64,000 nt of DNA from CAVOGJ01 sp963700865 (GCA_963700865.1 CAVOZC010000018.1:248001-312000); one strand, 5' to 3'; shown: positions 1 through 10,490, counted from the stretch's first letter. The notes: generated by a model from the sequence alone, not told the origin. Program-made: numbers and translations.

Positions 1-369
1 AAATATCGGCTCGAGCTCTGCGAGCACATCGAGAAATGCGTGGCCCGTTTGCCGCGACACTTTCCGGGTTTTCAGGTCGAATCCACCTTCGGAGAACGAG
101 GCTGGGGTGCGGCCTGCAGCCGCGATGACTTCGATGCATCCGGCTCCGCCGGCCGGCGGAGCGTGTATAGTCGACTCGAAATATCGGTGCCCGCATTTTC
201 CGCATACGGCGTCTTGGAACTTACTGCCAAAGGCACCATCCGCAATCGAGAGGTCATCAACCGGACTCACTTCAAACCACTCGATGAAGTCGAGATCGAG
301 CGCTTCCTGGAACTTGTCGACGCCTGGATCATTGATTACGCGGAATTGTACGCCGCCAAATCGGCCTGA
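1..369 (+). CDS. 5'-truncated hypothetical protein
   Basis: The frame is open from the first base and ends at a stop at 367-369, so about 122 C-terminal residues are visible and the start lies outside the window. A GTG at 40 could be an internal start, but the residues before it read on smoothly and no ribosome binding site precedes it. The visible protein is soluble, with no membrane segment or signal peptide. The last third is rich in acidic and aromatic residues (VEIERFLELVDAW) and looks helical. I do not recognise the family; similarity to planctomycete conserved hypotheticals is only a guess. Confidence 0.6.
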   Translation, partial: KYRLELCEHIEKCVARLPRHFPGFQVESTFGERGWGAACSRDDFDASGSAGRRSVYSRLEISVPAFSAYGVLELTAKGTIRNREVINRTHFKPLDEVEIERFLELVDAWIIDYAELYAAKSA

Positions 370-564
370 TGCCAGCCCGCGCGTCCTTTGTCCGGGCTTG
401 TTGACTGATGCGTGGTAGGGACTGCTCGCCTATCATTCGGATTTAGAAAGACCGGGACTGGAGCGTAGGCGGCAGTGACAGGCTGCAAGCCCTGGCCCAC
501 GGCGGTTGCGCGACGGAATCAGTCAGCAATGCTTCCCGAAAATGGCCGTTTGCCTGACCGTCGC

Positions 565-593
565 AAAAAAAACCCTCTTCCGTGGAAGAGGGT
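565..593 (-). terminator. Rho-independent terminator of the 660-947 gene
   Basis: A 9-10 bp inverted repeat (ACCCTCTTCC / GGAAGAGGGT, 572-593, tiny loop) is flanked at 565-572 by a run of A on the plus strand, which is a run of T after the hairpin on the minus strand. It lies about 65 bases past the stop of the minus-strand gene at 660. Confidence 0.85.
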
Positions 594-659
594 CGTGTGA
601 TCCGTGAATGGACCGTGGCAACACCGACGAGCGATCCCCTCAGGGTCGTCGCCGGATAT

Positions 660-947
660 CTACCATTGATCGGAAGCGCGAGGACGATCGTCCCAGGCGT
701 TAATAATCAGCACCTCTTCCGACCACTTCTTTTTCTTCGCATCCGTGATCAGCTTTTGAATCGTCTCCAGCGCCTCGGCGGCCTTGATCTTGCCACGATA
801 GGTACGCGGCGTCTTCCGCTTATCACAACCGAGATAAAAGCAATGACGACCGGTCGCTTCCTTCATGGGAAGGATCTCGCCAATGGCCTTCCCTTTCGCG
901 ATGACCTGGTAGCCTTTTTCCAAAGGCTCAAATTTGTAGCTTGCCAT
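660..947 (-). CDS. small basic conserved-looking hypothetical protein (95 aa)
   Basis: The product is 95 residues. I chose the ATG at 947 (start MASYKFEP) because GAGGAA lies 6 bases upstream; the longer frame to 1064 has no such signal and its extra N-terminus looks non-coding. The protein has no signal peptide. It contains a Cys pair (CFYLGC, about residues 36-41), a Lys/Arg-rich middle and a lysine run (AKKKKW). A strong terminator follows, so it is probably monocistronic. I do not recognise it; its size and basic character would fit a small nucleic-acid-associated or regulatory protein, but nothing in the sequence proves this. Confidence 0.7.
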   Translation of the reverse strand: MASYKFEPLEKGYQVIAKGKAIGEILPMKEATGRHCFYLGCDKRKTPRTYRGKIKAAEALETIQKLITDAKKKKWSEEVLIINAWDDRPRASDQW

Positions 948-1271
948 AGTTTTCCTCATTTCCCCTAAAATACCTTGGGCCGGCGAAGCCGCCTGGATAC
1001 CCCTATCCAGCCCGACCAGCCACTCAACACCCCGTATCTTGACAGGATTCCCACCAGACTTCAATCAGGGGATTGCCTTTTTGGCCCCAAAGAACGGCCT
1101 CGGCAGACATCATGCGGCCGGTCCGATGAGGAGGGGTTCCACGGGGAGCGGACGACGGCCGGATGGCGATGCAATGACATTCCATCCGCTTGTCGCCACG
1201 GCGGCTCGACCGAGGACTACTCTCCGTCGCTCGTCGAGGCGAAGGAAGCGGCCGAACGGACCGCGACGGGC
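948..1271. other. intergenic, no gene seen
   Basis: About 324 bases between the small 660-947 gene and the 3' end of the cytochrome dehydrogenase gene, both on minus. It should hold the promoter of the small gene. Open frames crossing it are shadows of the neighbours; no hairpin terminator with a T tract was seen. Confidence 0.5.
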
Positions 1272-4200
1272 CTATTTCTTTACCGATTGCGGCGTCGATT
1301 CGGCCACATCCGCGGCAGGCCGAGTTCCCAGAAAGGCGAACAAATCGGCAATTTCTTGCAGAGACAAGCCATTGAGCAGACCTTCCGGCATGGCCGAGGC
1401 GTTGTTGGGCAAGACTTCGTCGACCTCCGACTCGGTCAGCTCCAGGACTCGACCGTCGGGAGTCACTGCCTTGAAACGGCCATCATCCGTTGGCACGAGC
1501 AACCCGGTCACTTGGCGGCCCGCCGAGGTAATGACCGTATGCGATTTGTATTTCGCGGGAATCAACTGCGAGGGATAGATGATCGATTCCAGGATTTCAC
1601 GAACTTGAAAGCGGTCTCGGAGGGTGGTGAGATCCGGACCGTAGTTGTTTCCCAAGGCACCCAGCGTATGGCATTCCGCGCAGCGAGCTTGCACGTAGAC
1701 CTGGCTGCCGCGTTCCGCCGATCCCTGTTCGGCCTCGGGGCTGGCGAGGTACGTCATCAAGTCGCTATAGGTCCAGGTGTTGCTGCCGTTTTCCAGGGGC
1801 AGCGCGGCTTGTGGCCCGAGGGGATATTCGGCTTGAAACCAATCTTGCCAGGCAAGCAGCCGGGAATTCCAGCCATCACACGACGCATCGGGGCGGGCGT
1901 TCGTCCAATGTTGCAGCAGATCCGCGGCGTCATCGCCGCCCTCGGCGGCCAGCTTGAGTCCACAAAGAATCAGCTGGCGGAAGTGTTCTGGGTCCTCGGG
2001 GGCAAAGGGAACCTGTTGTAGCCGGAGCAGAACTTCCCGCGCCGCATCCCCTTCCAGCAGCGGAATACTCCTTACGAGATAGTCCCAGTTTCGCCCGTCC
2101 GGCTTTTGAGCCAATCCCATGGCAATCACCTGTCGTCGCTCCGGTGAGCGATCATAAGCCTCCCGCAGATAGGCCATGGGCAAATCGTGGGCCCCGCGGG
2201 CGATGACGGCGACGAGTCCAATTCTCAGGCGTTCGTAGGCAGCTCCCTTCAGGTCGGCGATATAATAGTCCAAGCGACGAAACGATTCGAAGTTTTTCAG
2301 GTCATCTTCCTCAGGCAAAGCAAACAGGATAGCCACCGCCATTCGGGGCAGCTCGTGCCCCTGCTCCAGCAGGGCAACTCGCTCCTCGGACGTCAACGCC
2401 GCGGCCACGTCGTTTTGAACGGCTTGGATGTACAACCCCAACGACTTACCTTTTTGTGAATCGCCCGTGGTTTCCAGGTAGCGACACAATCTCATTCTCT
2501 GATCGATATCCCAGCCACGCTCCAGGAAGCGGAGATGCATCCCCACATGCACCTTTTCCACGGCGGCCACGTCCGATTCCATATAGGCCAACAGCCGGTC
2601 AATCGCCTCGCTCGCCTGCAGGTAAACGATCAACCGGGTGAGTTCACGATTGATCTGCGTGTTCCCGGCAGGAAACTCCTGCACCAGGAGCTCGGCGAGT
2701 TCCGGAACATCGTCGCCGTGCAAACTCCCGACTTCCAACGCGACTTGGACCGCACGCAACATATCGACGAAATCGGTGTCGCTGATAAATTGCTTCGCTG
2801 AGCTGCTGGAAGCGGCGCACGACCCGCTTGGCTGAGGATCGCGATGGAGACACGCGCATGATCGCCAGGGCTCCTTGGGCAAACACGCGATGGTTGTCAC
2901 TCTGCAGTACCAGCGAGACCCAGTCTTCCGTCTCATTTCGTTCCAGCAAGCCCCGCGCCGCGCTGGCTTCGAACCGATCAGGAGAGAGGAGGAGCGGCTG
3001 GATTTCCGAAAACGCGACCGGCTGGTTGGTTCGTGCGAGTCCTTCACAGGCCTTGCGGCGAACGATGGCCGCCTCGTCGTGGAGCAATTCGACCAACCGC
3101 AGCGAGGTGAGATCGTTGCCAATCAGTCCCATCAGGTAAGCGGCTTTCGCGCGTACCGAGGCATCGGTCGCATGGGAAATATCGATCAACTCGACGTCCG
3201 ACGGGGGTGGACCAATCAGGTGCATGACTTGGAGTGCGTTTGCCCGATCGATCGCATGCACGTTAGGGTCGGCGACAAATTCGCGAATTTTTCGATCCCA
3301 CTCATTCCCCATCTCTTGCCGTAGCGTCGAGATCGCTTGTCGTCCCCAGGCGGTGTTCAACCCCGGTTGACGCATGGCCTGCAGGATACGCGATTCCTGG
3401 GGCTCCGCTGGCCTTTTCGACTCGGTGGGCACGACGCGAAAGATATTGCCTTGGGTACCGCGGCCGCCCGTGCAGAAATAAAGTGCCCCATCGGGTCCCA
3501 CGTCGATATCGGTGACATTGAGGGGCTTGCCTTGCAAGAATAGTTCACGATGAGCCGCATACCCGGCGCCGCGACGGTCGAGCCGAAAACAGTAGATGGC
3601 CCCCTGCGACCAATCGCACGAAAAAAACGCATTGCGATATTTGGCGGGAAAGGCCGTATGCTGGTAAAAGAGGCAGCCAGCCGGCGCGCCGCGCCCCGTA
3701 TCGAGAATGGGCGGCAGCGAGTCGAGGTAGTAGTCGGGCCATTTGGCCCACCCACTCCGCCAGCCGTAATCGCTACCGGCGGCAGCAAAGATCAATCGGG
3801 TGGGACGATGCCAGGGCGTCCCCAGGTCCGATTCCGTGTCGGCGTCGTGCATGATCAGATCGCCAGCGCCATTAAATGCCAGATCACGTATATTGCACTG
3901 GCCACCGGAAAACAATTCGGGCCGCTTGCCTGCTAAATCGACGCGCACCACGCTGCCTCCGGGAGCCGCGCCATCGGTCGCCGGCACCTGAGGGTCCTCA
4001 TACCTGGGAGCGACAAGTTCCCCCTCGTACACATTCCGTAGGGGACTGGTCACGGCATACGGCTGGTTGATCCGCGCCTGGTTGCCCAGCGCGATGTAGA
4101 TCAACCCGTCGGGACCAAGCGTCAATCCATGCGGACCATGTTCACCTAGGGGACCTTGAAACTTCAGGATCGCCGTTGCCTTCTCAAAGTCACCGTCGTG

Positions 4201-5247
4201 ATTATCATCTTCCAATCGATACAACGCGGTTCCCGACGCACCCTCACCAATCACAAACACTTGACCACTGATGGGCAGAATGCCTTGACAGCTGGAGACC
4301 TGCTGGCAACAGATGCGAACCTGATCGGGCGAACCATTATCGTTGGAATCGTAGATCAGCAACAGCGGTCCCCCTTCCTGGGAAACCAGGATCTGGCCAA
4401 ACTCATTAAAGGCCATCGCCAGGATCGACCCGGTTTCCTCATGGCCCGCGACATGTTGGACTTGAAAGCCCGGACGCACACTGAATTCGGGATACTCCAA
4501 ATCGCGTCCACGAGGGATCGCTTGCTCGGACGACGACGCGGATGAATTTCGAGCAGCGTCCGTGTCACGCTTAATGGCGGCTGTCGCGTCCGTCGCGGTG
4601 GGGCGGCCCGTCCCGTCTTTCCTGGTGATCGCTTCCCCCCGCGGTTCGGCTGGGCGAGCCGTTCCGCCGAGCAATCGTTTGTCAGCCGAATCGGACACGA
4701 AGGGTCCCAAGTTTCGCGCGGCCTTCCAACGGCCATCGCGATATGCCACCGAGTCCCACAGCGGTAGCGTGCGGAGGCTTGTTCGCCAGGTAGGATTGGT
4801 GAGGTACAGTCTGCCTTGCTGCCTGTCATCCTCCACGAAGACCTCCGCGGCCAGACCGGCGGTCTGGCCATTGCGATTATCGACCTTCACGGCAATCACA
4901 TTCTTCCCCTCGCGCAGCTCGGCGGTGATGTCATGCCTGGTGAGCTGACGTGAGGAAGACCCTTCCCCGATCAGTGAGCCATTTACGTAGACCTTGTAGA
5001 CATCGTCCGCGGCAATACGGATCGTGCCGCGATGAGGACCCGGCAGATGGATCGTTTTGCGAAAGTAGCAACTCACCTGGGGCACATCCTCGGGCGCGTG
5101 CTCGGGACTCCAGATCCACTGGGGCACGAGGTCGCTCCTGTTCGCCGCCGAGGTCTCACCCCGCGCCGCCGTCATGGCCGCGGCGATCGCGAGGAACGCG
5201 AACCCACGCAAAACAACCCGCAGCTGCGGTCGGAAAGCAATCGCCAT
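1272..5247 (-). CDS. PVC-type membrane-bound dehydrogenase with HEAT repeats and C-terminal cytochrome c (one apparent frameshift)
   Basis: Large secreted planctomycete redox protein of about 1,320 residues. The ATG at 5247 is preferred over an in-frame ATG at 5280 because GAGG lies 5-6 bases upstream; it gives a signal peptide (MAIAFRPQLRVVLRG, then a hydrophobic stretch). Next come a carbohydrate-binding-like beta domain (about residues 35-150), a variable linker, a beta-propeller dehydrogenase domain (about 240-650), HEAT-like helical repeats, and a C-terminal cytochrome c with the haem motif CAECH and the ending SAMPEGLLNGLSLQEIADLF typical of this PVC family. Substrate is unknown; family members are thought to act in periplasmic sugar oxidation. 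The N-terminal ~815 codons and C-terminal ~510 codons are in different frames, meeting near 2795-2815. Both halves read as normal protein, so a one-base sequence error is more likely than a dead gene. Confidence 0.85.
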
Positions 5248-5551
5248 GGCGACCTCGAAGGGGGTACCTGGATGATCCATGAATGGGCCACCGACAAAGA
5301 TGAAAGCGGCGGCAGAGGTTACACTCGAGAGGAAGTCGAGGGCAACACGGTTTGGCAGTCTAGGCGCCCTGGCCGGCCGTTGGACGCAAAAACGACTTGG
5401 GCGGTGGACCATCGGCGTTCCCGGGCGTCCTCCGCCTTTCACGGCTGCGGCTGTCGTAAGCCCGACTGACCGTGCCACTTGCTGCAGCAGCATCATGGGT
5501 GCCCCGCGCGGGACAACTTTGCCGATTTTCGCGATCCTGACCCGTAGGCGA
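5248..5551. other. intergenic between acyltransferase and dehydrogenase genes
   Basis: About 304 bases. The frame stays open across it by chance, joining the acyltransferase frame to the dehydrogenase frame, but its translation has no domain character and the dehydrogenase has its own ribosome binding site and signal peptide. It probably holds the dehydrogenase leader and promoter. Confidence 0.5.
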
Positions 5552-6951
5552 TCAGGCAGCGGCGGCTCGTCTGACGCTGGGAAAGAGTTGCTCCTGATAA
5601 AGATCAAGAAACGATTCGATGTCGGCGGCCGAATAGAGCGACGGATCGAATGCGCGCTGATGGTGAGCCGGCTGCCATACGTATTGAAGAACAAGCCAAT
5701 CCGGGTTTGCGGACGAAGCGCGGTGGTGCCGGCGAAATTTGTCATCACCATGTTGCCTACGGTGATCTGTCCCTGCTGGCGGGGAAAGCGAAAACGAAAG
5801 CGGCGAGTCGGATCGCCCAGATTGCTGAAGACGGCCGTGGTGAGACACCGATGGGGAGAAAAAACCAGCGGCCAGGCACCGGTAAGCTGCATCCAATGAA
5901 ATTTCTTCAGCAGGCGGACTGGCATCCCCGTCTTCCGCATCCACGTGCTCTCCCGCGAAATCGACACCAGCTGTTCGCGATCGGCCCGATAATCCTCCAT
6001 GCGACGCGTGAAGAAGCCGTAGCTCAGTCGATTCGTCATAGGCATCTTCAGATCATCTCGACCGCGCAAGTTGATCGGCACCAGCATCCGCATCCACCCC
6101 TTCGTATCGCCGGACCAGATGCGGTTCCAGACCGTGATCGTTTGCATGAGCTGACACAGGAGCAAATCATTCAAGGTGGCAGCCGCGGAGGAAGCCTGCT
6201 GGCGAAGTTCCGCCAGCACCTCCCGCTCGTAAGCGCGGGAGATAAAACGCTGCTCTTGCGGCAAATGCGTCTCGCGGCGCGGCGCGGCGACAGGGACGGC
6301 GGTCCGAGAAAGCATTTCGAATCGCCGCTGGAGCTCCTGCAGCGATTCGTACGAGAGGAAACCACTGGGCAAAGGGAACTTGCCGCGGTGGCGGAGCAAT
6401 GCTGATTGGATCGGTGGCAAATCACTGGGCGAAACGCCACCGGTCTGTACCAGCAGGTGATAGGCGGCGAAGATATCTTCCATGTAAGCCAGTCCACCGG
6501 CGCCGTCGCAGCACGTGTGGTGGAATTCGGTGAACACATTCGCCTCGTTGTCTCGTTGTTGGACCCAGATACGAGCACCCGATTCGCGCTGCAAGTCATA
6601 AGGCAAGGAGCGCATGAAATCAGTCGGTTCTGCCGCGCCAATCCATTGTGGCTGAAACGGACGGTCACCCGCGATCCACCGCAACCGGCCCCCAAAACGG
6701 CGTTCCAACACCGCCTCGATGAGGGGATGGCGCAGGTTTGCAATCCGTACCGCCCGCTCAAACACCTGCGGAATGATCTGTCCGCGAAACGTAAAGGTCG
6801 CCCCACAACTCATGGGATAACCGGGCCAATTATCGTGGTAGGCCATCGCCTCGAACGGAACCAGCGGAAGAGGAAAAATCGAACGATCGTCGCCAAAGGC
6901 ACGATCGTCGTCCCCTTCTCCAGGATCAAAGAGTCGTAGCACGCAAGCCAC
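5552..6951 (-). CDS. WS/DGAT- or condensation-like acyltransferase (one apparent frameshift)
   Basis: Putative cytoplasmic acyl-CoA-dependent acyltransferase of about 465 residues, in the wax-ester synthase / condensation superfamily. The catalytic HHxxxDG motif is present as FHHTCCDGAGG near residue 145, and the family's N-terminal PLVPFEAMAYHDNWPGYPM block is also there. The GTG at 6951 is tentative; ATG 6846 would remove that N-terminal block. Near 5649 the frame is lost. Adding one T in a TT run (rev. comp. of 5647-5650) restores the expected C-terminus (FDPSLYSAADIESFLDLY) and a stop at 5552. Without that correction the frame runs on into the next gene and creates a false fusion. The acyl acceptor is not predictable; lipid or polyketide-like acylation is inference. 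Confidence 0.75.
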
Positions 6952-7187
6952 CTTACCGCCGGAACGGCTGTTCGTTCACCCACGACCAGCCCATCACTGG
7001 AACTGGTTCACCCACGGCGAAAGTGGATGCGGTGCTCAGCCACTACATCACGATTGACGCCGATGCCCACTATTAGTTCGAACGGTCACCAACAGGAACT
7101 AGAGTCAAATCGGCGAGAGTCTGCCGGATGGCTGCGGCGCCAGCAGTGCTATTGCAGCGCGGCGGTGAGGACAACACAAAGAGCAGG

Positions 7188-8048
7188 TCACCGGCGCGGG
7201 TGTTGCCGAGCCGCGTCGTAGCGGACTTCCGAAGCGAGACAGTCGATCATGCCTTGCGTATCGTCCGCTGTCTGGCTGAGCCGCACTTCCCAGACTGCGT
7301 GGAAGGGACCCACCGAGTCGAAGACATCCGCCGAAAAGCAGGACAGAACTGCCTGACAGATTTCCCCGTTCAGTTGCGGGTGGGGACAGGCGCCGGAAAA
7401 GCCCGGTCCAAAGGTGGTGCGAAGAGACACCAACAGGAGGGATTTCACCATGTCGGAGGAGGAGGAAGGATTTCGCAGACTGAGTGCGAAATCCTCGACG
7501 CGGTTGTCATCGAAGGCAAACTCGCGGATGTCGGTGTGATGAACCAGATATCCCAACAGCACGTCCGTCCAGCGTTCGGCCTGACGTCGGATCCGGTCCA
7601 GATGCCGCACGCGCTCCGCAGACAACTCCGTTTTTTCCAAGCCAAAACGTAGCAAGCGATGCCGCGATTCAAGGTGGCTTACGAACGCACTCCGCACGAA
7701 GGGAGCCACATCGTCCGTCTGCGTGCGGGAATCAAAGGCGCAGCCGAGCGCGGCCCAGACGCGGGTCAGCACCTCGCTCGCCAGGATCTCCTCCGCTAAG
7801 GGAAGCAATTGGCCCCAGATCGCATCTTCCGCCACCGCCCCACGAGCTGGCTCCCCGCAGTCCGCCCACGCCTCCAAATGCTTCAGGGCGACCGACCAGC
7901 CGTCGATCCGATTGCGACTGGCCAACCAGTACGATTCGACCCCCTTTCGCGAAACGGAAGCCGTCGATCGCAGGAATGCCTCGCCGTGATAGGCGACGGT
8001 CGCTGCCAACTCGACGAGCAGTTGGGCTTGCTGATAATCGTTGGTCAT
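7188..8048 (-). CDS. hypothetical protein, helical (286 aa)
   Basis: An ATG-started 286-residue frame with no signal peptide or membrane segment and predicted mostly alpha-helical content (long Leu/Ala/Glu-rich stretches such as LLPLAEEILASEVLTRVW). I do not recognise a domain; its even composition fits a real protein, and the opposite-strand frames across it look like shadows. It lies downstream of the sigma/anti-sigma pair on the same strand, separated from it by a strong hairpin at 8077-8112, so it may be a separate or attenuated transcription unit. The ribosome binding site is weak. Confidence 0.65.
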   Translation of the reverse strand: MTNDYQQAQLLVELAATVAYHGEAFLRSTASVSRKGVESYWLASRNRIDGWSVALKHLEAWADCGEPARGAVAEDAIWGQLLPLAEEILASEVLTRVWAALGCAFDSRTQTDDVAPFVRSAFVSHLESRHRLLRFGLEKTELSAERVRHLDRIRRQAERWTDVLLGYLVHHTDIREFAFDDNRVEDFALSLRNPSSSSDMVKSLLLVSLRTTFGPGFSGACPHPQLNGEICQAVLSCFSADVFDSVGPFHAVWEVRLSQTADDTQGMIDCLASEVRYDAARQHPRR

Positions 8049-8076
8049 CTCGGATACATCGCGAAGAGGTCAAAGG

Positions 8077-8112
8077 GGTGCGGGGGCCTGAGGGGACCAA
8101 GGCCCCCGCACC
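8077..8112 (-). promoter_or_regulatory. 13-bp perfect hairpin in the leader of the 7188-8048 gene
   Basis: Arms GGTGCGGGGGCCT (8077-8089) and its exact reverse complement (8100-8112) surround a 10-base loop. There is no T tract on either side, so it is not a standard Rho-independent terminator. It lies 29 bases before the ATG at 8048 and after the stop of the pseudopilin-fusion gene; it could be an mRNA-stabilising or regulatory hairpin. Confidence 0.6.
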
Positions 8113-8287
8113 ACGGAGGAATGAAAGGAGCGTCGGTTGGGCTTGTTGCAAAGCGAGTGCCAAAACCGGCACCGATCAGCGGTTGCGACGAAAGGTGGCC
8201 CGCGAACCGGCGAAACGCGGCGGCCAACGAGGAATGGCACCGCCGCTCGGCCACCCATGAGGCAAAAAGTCAACGCCGTGAGGCGGC

Positions 8288-9379
8288 TCAGAAAGTCACG
8301 CGCAGAGTCGGCGCCGAGGGCTGCAGGGTGGAATCGGTTCCCTCCCAGAAGGGCGATTCCAGATCGCCTCCCGACTTGCTCGATGGCTCCGTCTTGGATT
8401 GATCTGGACACGGGCGTTCCCAGCTGTGCCCCAACACCGCATCGTTGACGTTGACTCCAGCCGCGACGAGCCCTAATTCGTTGGCAAAGTAGGCGTGCTG
8501 ACGTGAAACATGCGGAATGAAGCGCAAGTTGCCGCCTTCGTAAACGACGTTGATGCCATCGTCACCGTGCCCATAGGTGATCCCGCTGGTATCGGAAACC
8601 GGCAGCTGAATCCCATCCGACAAGATGGGAAAGTGGGTCCGCCCTCGATTCCGCGTCGCCCGGTAAGCACCACGATCGCGATAGCCCATCGAATAGGCAT
8701 AACTGCCACCCATGGTCTGCTGCAAGTACTCCAAGGCCTCACCGCTGGCGGCACGAATCTGGTCGGTGACAGGAATCGAAAACTCATTGCGGCTGGTCGC
8801 GGCGAGCGATGAACTCGGACATAAGACCGACGCATGACTGGCAAGGTTTCCGGATTCCATCAACAGCGGACCGTAATAGCCCGCCACGCCGGTCTTCCCC
8901 TGGGTGGGAATATACGGCAGCACACCGCTGCTGCGATCACTGTAGGCCGAAAAAGCAAATGCCGCCGCCCGTAATTTGTTGGCACATGCGAGCTGTCGGG
9001 CTTGCTGGCGACTGTTGGCAATCGCTGGAAAAAACAACATCGCCGCCGCAAGAAAGATGCCCGCAGCTACGACCATGTCCACTAGTTCCCAGCCATGCTT
9101 GCGGGGATTCCACTCGCTCATCGCGCTGCGTGATGGCGAAATCCGCCCGCTCCCCAGGGTCACCTGGGACGCCCTCCGCGCCACCATTTCGCAAGTCGCC
9201 GTGGCCAAACCCTCTGGCGGTTCGTACTGCCAACGTTCCCGCTCCAGCGGTGCCAGCCGTGCTTCCCACTCAGCTAACCGTGCGCGTAATTGCGGCTCGG
9301 CATCAAGTTGCTTCCGGATTTCCTCATGCTCGGGGCCATCCAGTGCCCCCAGCAGATATCCCAACAGGTTTTCATCCAT
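8288..9379 (-). CDS. anti-sigma-like N-terminus fused to pseudopilin/H-X9-DG (DUF1559-like) domain
   Basis: A 363-residue protein with an unusual architecture. Residues 1-50 (MDENLLGYLLGALDGPEHEE onwards) resemble the short cytoplasmic helical domain of planctomycete anti-sigma factors. Residues 96-120 are a type IV pilin-like hydrophobic helix beginning GWELVDMVVAAG, compare the canonical GFTLVELLVVIA, followed by the pseudopilin-typical stretch RQQARQLACANKL. The outer domain ends in the H-X9-DG-like motif (YGHGDDGINVVYEGGNLRFI). The gene starts 17 bases after the ECF sigma factor gene, so the pair is probably co-transcribed. I infer that the cytoplasmic part holds the sigma factor and the pseudopilin part senses outside the membrane. 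The pilin-like helix is internal, so cleavage by prepilin peptidase is doubtful. Confidence 0.75.
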   Translation of the reverse strand: MDENLLGYLLGALDGPEHEEIRKQLDAEPQLRARLAEWEARLAPLERERWQYEPPEGLATATCEMVARRASQVTLGSGRISPSRSAMSEWNPRKHGWELVDMVVAAGIFLAAAMLFFPAIANSRQQARQLACANKLRAAAFAFSAYSDRSSGVLPYIPTQGKTGVAGYYGPLLMESGNLASHASVLCPSSSLAATSRNEFSIPVTDQIRAASGEALEYLQQTMGGSYAYSMGYRDRGAYRATRNRGRTHFPILSDGIQLPVSDTSGITYGHGDDGINVVYEGGNLRFIPHVSRQHAYFANELGLVAAGVNVNDAVLGHSWERPCPDQSKTEPSSKSGGDLESPFWEGTDSTLQPSAPTLRVTF

Positions 9380-9396
9380 ACGGTTCGTCTACATCT

Positions 9397-10041
9397 CTAT
9401 TCTTCGTCGCTGTGAGCGTCGTTCCATTCGCTGGTCATCTTGGTGATTGCCGCATTCAAACGACTCTTCACCGTCCCCACTGGAATCGACAGAACCTCGG
9501 CAGCCTCGCGATACTTCAATCCCTGATAGTACACGAGGTCAACCACCAATCGTAAATGCTCGGGCATGGCCGACAGAGTCTCGGTGACCCATCCCCCACG
9601 CTCCTTGCGTCGTATCTCGGCTTGCGGATTTGGCTCGTCGCCAATCAGCATGTCCATCAGCTTGCCCGTCTCATCCTCGCCGCCTCCGTTCCCGTTGAGA
9701 CTCACCAACTTATGACGCCGATTCCGTCGCTGATGGTCGATGGCTTTGTTGGTCGCGATCATATACAGCCACGGACGCAGTCGGCGGCCCTCCTCAAATT
9801 GATCACACTTCAGATGCAGTTGCAGGAACGTCGCCTGAAAGGCATCCTCGGCGGCCTCGGCGTTGCCCAGGTAACGCCGCAAATAACTGTACAACTCCCG
9901 CTCGTAACGCTGGACAAGAACGGAAAAATACCCCTGGTCACCGGTTTCCCGGTAACGAAGCAGGATTTCCTCGTCCGTCCAGTCGGCGGCTCGTTCTACG
10001 TCATTGACAGCGGTCATTCGATCTCTGGCGGCTTGACTCAT
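9397..10041 (-). CDS. ECF-family RNA polymerase sigma factor
   Basis: A 214-residue sigma-70-family ECF factor. Region 2 is visible around residues 35-100 (LVQRYERELYSYLRRYLG, then AEDAFQATFLQL and WLYMIATNKAIDH) and region 4 around 155-205 (LRLVVDLVYYQGLKYREAAE, then IPVGTVKSRL, the recognition helix). A Gly/Asn/Asp-rich linker separates them. It lies directly upstream of the anti-sigma/pseudopilin fusion gene, the usual arrangement for a sigma factor and its membrane regulator. Start ATG 10041 is assumed; ATG 10017 is an alternative. The regulon is unknown, but autoregulation of the pair would be typical. Confidence 0.93.
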   Translation of the reverse strand: MSQAARDRMTAVNDVERAADWTDEEILLRYRETGDQGYFSVLVQRYERELYSYLRRYLGNAEAAEDAFQATFLQLHLKCDQFEEGRRLRPWLYMIATNKAIDHQRRNRRHKLVSLNGNGGGEDETGKLMDMLIGDEPNPQAEIRRKERGGWVTETLSAMPEHLRLVVDLVYYQGLKYREAAEVLSIPVGTVKSRLNAAITKMTSEWNDAHSDEE

Positions 10042-10490
10042 CGTTCTCTACGCACCATGTTCCCAAAGGGTTCTCCAGTCGGTCAGCCCCGTGCCTGTTC
10101 CGAGGCCACCTGTCCCACTGCCGCGTTTTGCCCCGCTTTCCTCCCCAAACGGGACGATCGCAGTGGACGTAACGTGTTATCAAAAGATAAGTTAGGACAA
10201 GGCAGCCATTTCGACCGCTGTGAACGACATCCCCTTAATGCAACATACGTGCCAAACTGTCCCCTTCGGATCGCCCAAGAGACTTGAGCGGCTGCCGATT
10301 TGCAGTAACCTAAGTTGGTGAAACCAGTTACGATGGAGCAAATATCAGCCAAGAAGATCCGCGGGGCTGCCAATCCGGCCCTTCCGGAAAAAAGTTCTTC
10401 CCGATCTTACATGCTTTTTGAACGGATCGCTGGAGCCATTTCCAGCAGCCCCCGGCCCCCGCAAGGGCTGCATCGCAAAACGAGACGCCG
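10042..10490. other. divergent intergenic region
   Basis: About 449 bases between the ECF sigma gene (minus) and the methyltransferase gene (plus); it must carry both promoters. An AT-richer patch lies at 10178-10198. No RNA gene or terminator was recognised. Confidence 0.5.

Noticed and set aside
975..2021. Long plus-strand frame (348 codons) opposite the dehydrogenase gene
   Set aside because: Its translation lacks domains, and the minus strand encodes the clear cytochrome c end with CAECH.
5032..6939. Long plus-strand frames opposite the acyltransferase
   Set aside because: No recognisable domain, no ribosome site, and the minus frame carries HHxxxDG.
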